This document shows, one piece after another, positions 36,370-47,971 of a stretch of DNA of 64,000 nucleotides. The translations under genes were made by a program, and so were the position numbers. How positions within the stretch are numbered: position 1 is the stretch's first letter; the number at the start of each line of letters is the position of its first letter. The notes below the pieces were generated by a model. That model had not been told where the DNA came from, ran no database searches, and saw only the letters and a list, made by a program, of their open reading frames with translations. Source of the stretch: Rhabdornis inornatus (Eukaryota > Chordata > Aves > Passeriformes > Rhabdornithidae); contig VWZS01001987.1 of assembly GCA_013397075.1 (NCBI GenBank), forward strand, positions 118,302-182,301, in the 5' to 3' direction.

Positions 36370-39300
36370 AGTAGTGGATTCTGCCTTAAAGCAGGGATTA
36401 AAGTTGAATGGTTAGTCACAGTCTTTTCCACCCCCTTGTTGTGTTGTTTTGGTGTTTTTGTTGGTTGGTCAGGGGGAGTTGTTAAGGTTTTTTTTTGGGG
36501 GAGAGGTATGTTTTTGTTTTTTGTATTGCTACTTTGCTCTGTAAATTCTTTCTAGAAGTGTAAGTGCAGAAAGATGTTCAAAACATTTTAGCCCATGGAT
36601 TCAGGCACTTGCATAACAGATCTGGCATTTTAAATCATTAACAACAAATGCTAATTCCTGCCTATTGTGCAATAGATAACTTTGGATAGAAAAAAATAGG
36701 CAGGCTAAAAGAGATTTAGATTGCTCTTGAACCCTCCCTGCACCTTCTGGGAAAAACAAAACAAACAAAGTAAACAAAATCTAGATTGTTTGCAATCTAT
36801 GGGCACACTGACAAGCTGAATTGGCCTCACATATCCAGTGAGCACAATAAACCTGTGTGGCTTCTCTTCAGTTATTATTTATTTATTTAAAGTATTATTT
36901 ATACTTGTCAAAGCTCACAGTGCAACATGGTGTATTTTTACCCTCTATTTCCGCTGGAAATTGCTTTTAGGGTGACTTATTTGTTCCTTTTTTTTGATTA
37001 CTGACATGTTCCACATTTCAGTATCTCTTGTTTGAATACACATAGCCTTAATCACTGGCCTTTTTTTACTTATCTCCTTTAAACTGTAAAAGTTAAGGGT
37101 TTGTAAGCCCTAAAAAATTCATATATCCAGCATCTCCAAGACCGAGAGCTGAAACTGAAAAATCATTTCACCTGAGTAAGGTGAGTAGGATTTGACTTGA
37201 GATCCCAGTGTGCTACAGATGATCTTTGTCTTTCCTTTTCTTCAGGATGTTTTTATGGAGCTGCGGGGATATGTCTTGCATCCTTCAGAGCACTTCTTTT
37301 TTTTTTTTGTCTGAGCTGACGAGCCTGACAAATTCGCCACACAGGAGCATCCCTGTTTGTGTTACCATGTTGTTTACATACAAAAATGAAGCATTGGAAA
37401 CAGCACTTCTGCTGTGAGATCTGTAGATCTGTTCCAGCTGAAGTCTACATCCAAGGAGCCCTGATGTAGTCTGCTGCCATGTATGCGCTCACCGGGATGT
37501 CTGTAAGGCTAAATGGGAGCTCTGTCTATAATGGGCTTCAATGCAAATAAACCAGACTCTATTTTTGATCATCTTACAAAACTCATAAACTTCTTCCAGA
37601 TAAAAGAATTCAGCATGACCTCTCTAGCCTGTCTTAGGACTGTGCCTGAACTTAAGGCTCCATAGTTACAACAAATGATAGGTTTCCGGGAAAGGGAATC
37701 ATTAATTTGAAAGACTGACATCCTTTGCATCCCAAAGGACAGATGCAGCTGAGGATCCTTCACTCATGCCTGAAGGGGCTTTGCATTTGGCAACATGGTA
37801 TCCTAAATCTGTGCTAGCTCTACAGTTGTCAGCAAACTGTTCTGCTACTCCTATCCTTTTCCAGATGTTCAAGAAGTAAAGCTGTATTTTACTCTTACTG
37901 TCAGCTGTTTGACAGTGTTGGTGCTTTTTAAATAAATGCAAAAGTTAGGATCTTAAATCATAGATAAAGTATAAATACACTTTAAACCCACATTTGAATA
38001 GAGTTTCTGTTGCTCACCTGTCAGGGCTCTGTTTCTGTTACTGGAGCTCAGATCACCCCTGGCTGAATGTTTCAGGGAACTTTGCTCCCCTTGCTGTTTA
38101 GGTGGTTTGGTAATATTGGAAAATGCAACTCTTTTGTCTGGGATCTTGAGAAAGATTCTGTCTGAGAGATCCCTTCTGAGTTGTGTTTTGCATCATATTG
38201 ACCTCTGGAAAAATATTACTCATACACAGATCCTATGACTGGCCAAACTTTATTTATTCTTTCTTCTCATGCCACCAAGTGAGATAGTGATGTTTGATCT
38301 TCAGGTTTTCTTTACAACATATGCTTACTCTGTCTAATAGAACAACAGTCCTGAAATTAATATGAGTTATATTTTAGACCATATGTTTTATCTGGTTGGC
38401 AGAGTAAGAAAACAGAAGGAATGTGACAGCGAAGGCAGTTCTTGTTTACTGTATTTTCTCTAGCAGACCAATGTAACTGGAACTCACTTCAGTTAGATGA
38501 GAGGGGTGGGATGGTTTTACTTTCTTCTCTGTGCAATTACAGCTTGGATAGTGACCTAGAAAACTTTTATCAAGCAGAAGGAATGCTGTAAAACAGCTGT
38601 TGCAAGTCACTTAGTCATGAGCACCATTATCTGTATTGTGATAGTCTTTATTCATTTGCTTTCCTCACCACCTGCCTACTCTCCCTTTGCTAATCTGGCC
38701 TTGTGAGTTTACTTTGTCTTTACTCAGCAATGGTCGTGAGGTGGTTCTTTGCTCTGGCTCTCGTTCCTAATAACACTCATTATTTGCTTTTTGCTTTATT
38801 AACCTATTAGAGTTGTATAGAAATAATATTTTCCTGTCATTTTTATCATTGAAAATTAATTAATATATGGGATCAGTTTTCCAAATAACTTCATAAAATT
38901 GTATGCTATTTGAAAATAGGACTATAACTCAGATTCTCATATTCAAATTATTGTTTTTCATAGTCTCACTTTTTAGACTTTTTAATGACAGCTTTTTTCT
39001 TTGATCTGAATGAGCAGCTCAGATGTTGTTCAAATGAATAGTGTTTCCACTAAGTGTGTGCATTTCATGTATAAGAGCTTCAACCAACTGAAATGCTGAG
39101 AAGTTTGTCTAAATCAGATTTTTTTTAATGGTGTCTAGTTATACATGACTTAAGGTTATGAGTTTTCATTTTGATCACCTCCTGGTCTCTATGTTGTATG
39201 TGTTCTATATAATTCCATCCCTCAATTCATGTGTGCAGCCACAAAAAAAACCCAAACAAAGCAAACCACAATTCTGAGACAAGAGTAACCCACTTAAAAG

Positions 39301-40185
39301 CTGACTAAAGGTATGTCTATCAAAGTCAACAATTACTAAATTCCTTCGATGCAGGTTTTTGTATTAGATGGTTGAGTATCTTGAGAAGAAGCCTGTATAA
39401 TAGAGATAATAGTATTGGAAGGATGATGATGCACATTTTATTCATCTATTTTCTTGCTGTAGCTGCATGATGGGAATTAGAATTTCCCTGAATTCTCCTG
39501 AATTTCCTCTCTGCAGTGTCTAACACAGAAAAGCCAATTCTCTCATTTGCTTTTTGTTTTGGTAATGGTTATCTCTTCATTTATCTGTTAGTGAAAGTAG
39601 ACAGGGAGTATTTTATGTGCAGGCACCTATAGCTCACAGGACTGGCATAATCATTTAGAGGAGAGTGGTGGAGTAAAATAATGGATGAGACTTTTGTTTA
39701 GACAGAGATTCTGTTCCTAGCTCTGCCTAATGTGACCCTGCACAGCCTTTCTGAGCCCCCTGTATTTTATCTCTGACATGGGTGGACTGATACTTGCTTT
39801 CCTCATAAAGTAGGAAGATGGAACTGTGCTTAGCAATTATCTCTATGAAGTGTCAGCATCATTAGGCATGATCAGGGGAAGAAGCGAAAACAGGACTCCT
39901 GGGGCTCCTCCAAGCTTTCCCAGCAATACCAGCTATTCTTCCTGTAAGTGCCAGTTTTACTCAGTTGTTTTTATAAACGATGGAGGAGGGATAGGGTGTT
40001 CAAGAAAAATGTATAGGATGAGTAGGTAAAGTCTCTAGAAATGCTATAAAAACATATGAAAAGTGAGACCCTTCTTTCTTCAGCAAGTAGATCGCACAGC
40101 AGTTCCACACCACCTCTTAAATCCTGATGGACTCTCTTCTTGCCAAAATTTGAGTTGTTTCTGCAAAAGAAATATTACAGGCTTT
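36370..40185. other. AT-rich intergenic stretch, no gene seen
   Basis: Mostly unique AT-rich DNA with short homopolymers (A8 at 39243-39250, T run at 37292). No splice-supported frame, RNA gene or clear transposon was recognised. Confidence 0.45.
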
Positions 40186-40188
40186 TTA

Positions 40189-40260
40189 AAGAATCATAAA
40201 ATCATTTAGGTTGGTAAAGGTCTTTAAGATCATCGAGTCCAGCCATAAGTTACACTGTTA
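40189..40260 (-). repeat. Short CR1 3'-end fragment, inverted
   Basis: Reverse complement of the CR1 terminus: AATCATAAAATCATTTAGGT, GGTCTTTAAGATCATCGAGT, CCAGCCATAAGTT. Only the last 70 or so bases of the element are present. Confidence 0.8.
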
Positions 40261-41379
40261 AAACAGTGTTGTTTTTATTTTACTGCACTTGTTTCTATCC
40301 GTAGGTGCAGGCCAATGTAAAGGGTGATATGTCTCCTAAAATATGCACACAATTTTTGCATTTACTCTGGAAAAGAACACAGGATTAAACTGAGGCTGAC
40401 TGATCAAGGTAAATACCAAAAGGTCAAGGTAGGATTTTTCTCATTTACTGGCAATTTCGGAAAAACCAAAATCTCCAATTCTGTCGTCGCTTTTTTTTTG
40501 TATCACAGATAGCATCTTGAGAATTCAGCCTGGACACAACAGGAATGTAATCATGAAAGGTATTACTACTTCCGGTCATTATCAGTTTGGTTTAATCTAA
40601 AATATTCACAGAGTTCATATGTAATTTGGTGGAATCCCATGTATAAGCATTTTTTTGCTGTCTGCAGAAATGCAGTCTGTATTTATCCTAAGCTTTACTG
40701 TTACTCATTGGTTTTAGCATGTAGAGGAAACTGTAAAAAAATCCCAACAAACTAGCAAACCCAAACAACTTTTTAGTTCCCCTCAGATTAGCTCTTTTTA
40801 TGAGCTTGCTTTGAATTTCATTGCACTGTGTTTCTGTCCAAATTTTCTTAATTCCTTTTGTGTGGCAGTTTTCCCTGGTTTGGATGGGTCATACCAAAAA
40901 AGGCAAAAAGAACATAGATTAAAGAGGGTTGAAGGTGTGATATTTAAACCTCTTTAAATCATACTCATTTGTTGCTGAAACTTTTTCAGTCAAACAGCTT
41001 TGTTAGGGTCTAGGATAAACAATCACTAAGAAATGAGAAAAATGTAATTCAATCAGAGCAGATTAATTGCATGCATTATTACCACAAAGATGTGTATATG
41101 TACCCTCAAAGTGCTGTGCACAGGAAAGCTTACTTGGGATTTCATGTACTGCATTTGGAGCAAGAGCTCAATTTTGGTTGCTTGAAGGTCCTCTTCCCTG
41201 CCCTGGCCTTCCATCTTATCATCCGCCCAGCCCTGGGTCTCTGATATTTTGACACCTGCTGGGTCTCAGGTTGAACCCAGTTAATTAACCCGTATGTTGT
41301 TGTTTATTTCAATAAAAATACCAGATTACTTACAAAGAAATTAAGCAATCTTTTCGACCTCTGAGCGCAGCCTCATGGG

Positions 41380-42080
41380 ACAGCCAAGGACAGCTGTAAA
41401 GTTCTTCTTTTTAAGAAGTTCTGGATAATGTCAGCTGAGAAAGCTCTTAGTAAACAAATGAATAATTGATTGCTCAGCTTTCACATAGCTACTGCGTTTC
41501 TGGGCTCACATGACTCATTTGTGAACCATTCCTGTCGTCCTAATGCCATAACATTGGAGAAATGATGATTGTTTCTTGGAGGATTCTTCTGTGGACATAG
41601 TTGCCAAGACCAAAGCTGTAATGGTTTGTTATTATGACCTTTGTTATTCCATTAGGCTCAATAGCTTTAAAAAAATGATGTGTGCATACTTTAGGAAAGT
41701 TTTTACCCTTTACATTGACCTGACATCATAGTTTATGCTACAAAATGTATTAATGACAAAGTAGTGTTTTCATGTCAGGAGGACAAATTTTAACAACTAT
41801 AATCTGCCCTTGGTCATCATAAATACAAATGTATTGGTGAAACAGACCTTGTTAATGCAGCCAAGACAAATGCTAGGCTATATTTCAAATGAATTTGAAG
41901 CGCTAGTCTATACACTCCACGATTTTTTTTGTGTAGCTTCAAATACATTATTGTCAAAGCACTGTTAACATGGTTTTCCAGTGGGTATTGTAGAGCAGTA
42001 ATGGGCCATCAGATGCAAACAATCTAGGCTGTTTTTTCTTGATTACTTGTAAATGTGTAAATGTCTTTGAGGATATGGAA
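41380..42080. promoter_or_regulatory. Candidate conserved non-coding element
   Basis: Non-repetitive, AT-rich, and dense in recognisable binding words: forkhead GTAAACA at 41450-41456, AATAATTGATTG just after, AP-1 TGACTCA at 41511-41517, then ATAACATTGGAGAAATGATGAT. No coding frame. Position in the gene-poor region between MTARC and HLX fits a developmental enhancer. Conservation is not tested here. Confidence 0.25.
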
Positions 42081-43459
42081 GGGCATAGGGAACATTCAAT
42101 TAATATTGTTTTGATGTTTTATCAATACTTGAAAAATCAGCTGTAAAAAAACCTTGTGGGTCTGACAGTACTTGCAAATTGCCTTGTACAGTAAAGAGTT
42201 TAATTTATAATAAATTCTGTACGTTACAGTTAACTGAAGTACACCCTACCCAGCACCACTGCTCACTGCAGTGATGACATAAAGTAGGTTTGTTATTTTC
42301 AATTGCTCTAGAACTTCAAGGCCAATACAGTGATCATTAGTGCTCTGTTCTGGTTTTGCTTCCATAAATTAATTAACTGTATGCAAAAAGGTTGCCTCTG
42401 TTCCTTGACTTACACCTTTTCTTGGGCACGCAGGTCTCTCAGGGCAGAATGGGACTCTAGAAGAAGCTGAGAAGCAGAAAGGCTCCCTGCTTCCTTTCCA
42501 GCTCCCTTTCATATTTCCTAGGTGGTGTCTGAAGAGCTGTTACCTGCATAGACCTGCCTGAGAGGTCTCAAGGAAAAGTGTAAGAAACTCTTGGCTTTTG
42601 TTTTTCCAATGCCTTTGTGGAGGAGAACTGCCTGTTGCTGTACTTTGGCACCAGCGTGCTACCAACATCGTGGAATCTTCCCTCATGGAGACTTGGCTGT
42701 CCGGCTTTCGTGTAGAGAAAGGAAATAGTGAACTTTCAAAACTCTTCCATAGATTTGCAAGGAAGCAGAATTGAGTCAAATTTGGTTGTGTGTGGGTTCA
42801 GGCAAAGGGAAATTTCTCCACACTGCTTGCATTTACAGGAGAAATGCACCAGGTGGTCTCCCCCCTTGTTATCTCCTGTTAACAGCAGTACTGGAGAAAT
42901 GTTTCTTTCACTCAGAATGACACTGCACTAAGGCAAGTTTGCAAATATCTGTCCTATGCACATTTTAAGCTGAAGAACAGGTATTTACTGCCACAAAAAG
43001 TGATGAGGAATTCTTGATGTTAGGGAGAAAGAAGAGACTTAGCACAGCATCTCTCTGCAAGATGGGAACATCCATTCCATATTATCACATGCATATGGAT
43101 AAGTACATATTTAAAGATTCATTTCTCTGGTTTCAGACCTAAATCCTTGTGGAAAACAGTATGTGTCTTAGGAATCCTGGATGCAAAATTATCATGCTTC
43201 TGCTCAGTGCTGTTTAACAGCTGAATTAATCAAGTACAATTGCTTAAGGCCCTAGAGGGAAGGATGTAATAAATCTTGGGAGTATTTGTTCTGGTTTATG
43301 GCTGGGAGAAACTGCGTAACATTAAATCAGATGTTATAAACATTTGCAATGGCACATTTTCCTTACTCGGGGCATTGTGGCATGAGTCTTGAGAAACTAA
43401 AGAGGGTATGTCCTAAGGATTGGATGCATTTATTCTAATTTTTTATAGCTGACAGCATT

Positions 43460-43620
43460 GCTTTGCGCGGGGTGGGAAGGGGCCGGCTGCTGAGGAGCTG
43501 CGCGCTGTGCATCCCACGCTTCCAGGTAGAGGGCAGTCGGGTACCGCACACAGGGCTGGGAGCCCAGCTCCGGGCTGAGCCTACTGCCCCGGCCTGGGGA
43601 TGAAGAGCATCCCTCAGCCC
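43460..43620. other. Isolated GC- and CpG-rich patch
   Basis: About 160 bases with many CpG and GC-rich words (TTGCGCGGGGTGGG, GGAGCTGCGCGCTGTGC, CAGTCGGGTACCGC) stand out from AT-rich surroundings. It could be a small orphan CpG island or a GC-rich repeat relic. Confidence 0.35.
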
Positions 43621-45554
43621 TAGATAAACTTCCCTGAGGTGGAGAAAAAAAGAGATGGAGTCATTGTACCCAGACTCTGATATTGTTCTGGAGCAGGACG
43701 ATTTTCTGACAGTACATGGAGCTTCTCTGCACTGGGGAGCAGGAGCTGTAGAGACATGCAGCAACCAGTTGAAAAAACTATCCTGGCCAAAATAGGAATC
43801 TTCCTGAGTTTAAAATGGAGCTGCCTTGAGCTGTTTTCCTCCCTGCAGTGGGGGACAGTCGCAGCACACTGAGCAGTGTGTGCTGTTCTCATGCACAGCA
43901 TGTCCTGCTCCTGGGACATTGATCACTGGAAGCAAAGCAAGGAGGCAGAGCCTCTTTCCCTGGAAAAGACACGTGCCTGCCATTCCAGCAAAAGGAGCTT
44001 TGTCTCACTTTAGGGAACGATGTCCTGACACATTTGTGGGGTTTTTTCCTTCTAATTTACAAGTATCTGAACAGGGTGGTTGCACCATGCTTGTTCACTG
44101 CATGTTTTGCTCTGAACCCTTCAGAGCTGCTTAGAACATTTGGAAGGTCTAAATGATGTCAGCTTGGATAAGGAGCCAAAGCTGGACTCCTCTTGTGCCA
44201 GAGAGGGAAGGTTGAGCTGAAGTTTTGGATTGAGCCCTGAAGAAGAGCCAGCCCTGCTCCTTGTTCTGCTCAGGGGTGGGTGAGAAGCTGCTGCTTCTGG
44301 CCCTGAGGCCCCAGCCTTCTTCTGCAAGAGCTGTTTGCTGATTTGCTGGGTGAAGCAGTTGGAGGGGCTGTGATTTTTGCATTGTCCCAGTAGTTCGTGG
44401 CCCTAGACTGGGGACAAGAGCTGGGCTGCTCGAAAGGGAATAATAAGCCCCTGTGGTCTTCTTGCTCAGGTATTTGAGAGCCTCTGGGCGATGCAGCTGC
44501 TTGAATTTCTGGAAAGGGTCTCTTGGGAAATGACTCCAGAAGCTGCATGGCATAATTGGAACTTTTGTTGTTCAGCTGGTTCAAAGGAAGGCAGAAGACA
44601 AAAGGCAACCCAGGGGCAGATGTCTGCTGCCAAGGCTGAGCATGTAGTATTCACTCATCCCCTCAGCTGTAAAAGCCCAGCAGGGGACCAGTGGGACCAC
44701 CTTGCTTGGACCAATATTAAATCTGGTCCCAGTGCCCCTTCACATGCTGGCCCATGTCAGTCAGCTTCTGTGGCCTTCTCAGACCTTCCCAGTAGAACCT
44801 GCACAGCCGCTGGGCAGTGCATCAGCAGACAAATCAGCCCTGCTTTAAGAATGTAGTTGAAAGCATAAAGGATGCCAGATGAAACTGTGTCTGCAGAGCA
44901 GGCTGAGGGTCTTCTGCTTCACATCTTGCAGTGGCTGCATTGTAAAGCAGCCCGAGAGCTGCATGGGGCAGGAGCCACCTGCCACAGCAGCCTTGCAGAC
45001 ACCCCAACCAGCTGGCTGCTTCCCAGCTGGTGTTGGAAGTCTCGTTAGGAAAGTGCTCCCTGCTGAGGGGCTTTTAGTCATCCCAGGGATATTTTTGTCG
45101 TTTCCCATTGGGTTGATGAAAGCACAGCTCGTGAGAATCAGAACATGTTTGGGCAGAGAGAGACCTTCCCCTCTCTGGGAGCAGTGTCTGGGTGGGAGCT
45201 GCAATGGTGAAATGCCTCAGGGTTTGCCTATCATGGCCTCAAATCCAAGCAAATTCCCAGCTGTGGTGCTGGCAGTGCTGGGGATGCTGCTGGTGCTGGT
45301 GCCAGTGCCTTTGAGCACAGTGCCTCCATTTCTCTGCTCCCTGGTTCCTGCCCTTCCCATGCCAGTGCACCACACCTGTGCCTCTGTCCCGACAGCTCAA
45401 CGTCACACTGGCTTTGTTTGCAGCAGCTGTAGAGAGCAGCAAGGCCACACCATAAGATATGACCATTTTTTTTAGAACAATTTCCTGGGAAGCTTTTTTC
45501 TTTCTTTTCTTTTCTTTTTGTTTTCCTCCTTCCGCAACATAATTTTAGGTTTTA

Positions 45555-45805
45555 AGAGGGGACATAAAATAATAAATGGTCTAGAGAAAATAGATTAGTG
45601 AGACCGTGACTTAGGACACTGGGACAAAGGGGCATTCAATGAAATTAGAAGGTGGTAAGTTCAGATCAGGGGAAGTTTTTTTATATGAGGTGGTTCCAGG
45701 CTGAGGATCTCATTGCCTCCAGATATAGCAAAGGCCAGCAATGTGGTGGGTTTTGAAAGAGCTGAAATTTGGATGGGCAGCAAGGAATGCTGAGAGTTAC
45801 CAAAG
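45555..45805 (+). repeat. Ancient CR1-type LINE fragment
   Basis: It matches, with heavy divergence, the 3' part of old amniote CR1 subfamilies: GGCATTCAATGAAATTAGAA, GGTGGTAAGTTCAGATCAGG, CTCATTGCCTCCAGATATAG, GGCCAGCAATGTGGTGGGTT, AGGAATGCTGAGAGTTACC. It differs clearly from the common avian CR1 type seen elsewhere in the window. Confidence 0.6.
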
Positions 45806-47960
45806 TCAAGAGAGGGTGCATGGTGTTAATTGGGTAGAAATACTAAGCTTTCAGGCAAAATATGACCTCTGTTTATTGCAAGCTAGGATCTGCAATGGGA
45901 CAGGTTATTTCAGTGCTTGGTGGGACTCCAGAAGCAGACCTGAACATCCCCAGCGCAAAACAGTGATGCAGAGAAACTCCAGGGAGCCTGCAGCAGCACC
46001 AAAATATGAGCACAGAATATGCCACAGGGCCACCCTTCCTCTCACAGGCTCAGGCTTTTAGAGCTTCTCCTCATGTGAGCAGTGCTTGGCCACAGACACT
46101 CTAGACTTGCCTCTAGTGAGAAATTGTGAGTGTCAAGAAACTTGGGTTTTATTCCTCTGCTTCAATGCTGTTGTAAAAATAAATGTCTTTAGAGATATTC
46201 ATAAAAGTTAATGGAAGTCTTGAATAGAGCTTTTTTTCCCCTCCTACCAACCTAATAAAATGTATTGCTTTTTCTCCCAAGTATTTTTATATTAGCAGGC
46301 AGCGGCTGCTGCTGGAGAACTGTTCTAGTGCTATAAAATGACTCCAGATGGAGACCCTCTTGCTGTTCACTGACTTTAGGTTCAAGCAAAGCTGAAACGT
46401 AATGCTTGTCCTGATGGTCACCATCCTCAGCCAGGAAATACAGGAATGTGTTTGGCTCAGGGAACAGCGGCGATCTCCCCATACAATGTCTGATTTATCG
46501 AATGTCTGCTAAAACAATAGTTTTGGGACGATTTTTAGATTTTCTTTAAGAAAAGGAAGAAAATGAAGGAAATGGGACTGGTGCTCTGTGCTTGACAAGC
46601 GTAGCATAGAAATCAGTCCCTGCAGATTTGGTGTTAACAGTCATACTGAATGTCTGGATCCAGTGCTCATGGCAGATCATTCTTCCATCTGCTTGGGAAA
46701 GTCACGGCCGCTCTCTCCCAACAGCTGACACAGAGATGCAGCCAAAGCTTCTTCCTGGCAGGCTGAGCCAGCAAGGTCTGTGGGTGCCTACCACCATCAT
46801 TACCAAATGCTATAAAAAAATTAAAAATAGAAGACTTGTGTGGTGCTCACTGTGCAGGGAAGGAACAAAACTGCTTTTTCCAGTGTGCAGAGGTACATCA
46901 CTGCTGTGGTGGCAGTGAGGTGAGGGGGCTGAGCAAATCCAGAGTGAGCTCAAGACATCCTGCTCAGGACATCTCTGCAGTGCACCTTGTATCCAGACAT
47001 GCTGCTGCAGCAGCAGGAAGCCATCCAGTCTGGAAAGATTATACCACTGCTAGAATACACAGCAGCGGTAATGGAGTAAGGATTTTCTGTGCCTTAGTGC
47101 TGAAATGCTTCAGGATTTACCTTTCAAGCTCTGAAATCCAAGCAAAGAAAATCCTGGCTCTGGTGAAGCCCTGTACAGATGCTCCCTCTTGTTCCTTCTG
47201 GTTTAGAAGAGGCATAGGAAATTATCTGTTAGCTTATCTAAGCTAAGCTGTATAGTAAAAGAATCTTTGCATCATCCGCCCATTTTGTTCTTTCAGAGAA
47301 CCCACCCTTTCTCACCTGTGGGATAATTTGTGCATATTTCACGTTTTCTTTGGAAGTGGCTTGCACTAAGCTAAACTTTTATTCCCTTTCCCTGTATTCT
47401 TCCAGGTTTTCTGCTCTTTTCTAAGTGACCCACACTCTAACAGCTTGTCCTGGCTGCTGTGCTATTGTTTGGCACACATGTGCTATCACCGCTATTGCTG
47501 CCGGGCTGTTTGTCTTTTGATTGCATGTGGCTGGAAGATTAAGCGTCAATGAGCCCCGTTACTTTCTCATGGGTTTTCCTCTCCTCCTGCAGCTCAGCCT
47601 GGCAGGTGACTTTGCCATTGTTGTGCCGTCTGGGGCTACGTACGCACGTAGGAAGTTCACAGGGGAGATTTTCTGCCTTTTCCTTTCCTGCCAAGGGATC
47701 TGTAAACACTCTGTCAAAGCCCAGCATTTGACTTTTCTGTTGTCCTCACGGCAGCACGCTGAGGGTCAGCTGTGCGCCATGGTTTTCTCCAAGAAAACTT
47801 GGAGATTTCAAGGAGGGGAATTGTAATCCATTGTTGGATATCGGTTCAGTCGTGTTTCCTTCTCCACAGAAAACAGCCGATAGGAAAGCAATTACAGGAG
47901 CAGATGTGACTTGTGACGTAAATGTTACTTCTGGCCCTTTTGTGCCTTTTTTTTTTTTTT
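45806..47960. other. Intergenic stretch, no gene seen
   Basis: No recognised gene. The stretch ends in a T run that leads into an assembly gap. Confidence 0.45.
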
Positions 47961-47971
47961 NNNNNNNNNNN
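47961..47971. other. Assembly gap (11 N) in a poly-T tract
   Basis: Eleven N flanked by T runs on both sides. The homopolymer probably caused the break. Confidence 0.95.

Noticed and set aside
36782..36799. Seven-base-pair hairpin TAGATTG-TTTG-CAATCTA
   Set aside because: Small stems like this are common in AT-rich DNA; there is no flanking structure to suggest an RNA gene.
37151..37160. GAAACTGAAA, an interferon-response-element-like word
   Set aside because: A single 10-base word without neighbouring promoter features is expected by chance at a fair rate across 64 kb.
44879..45475. 198-codon open frame with a hydrophobic stretch (VVLAVLGMLLVLVPVPL)
   Set aside because: The hydrophobic run comes from a CTGGTGCTG-type repeat. 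There is no family match and no gene signals.
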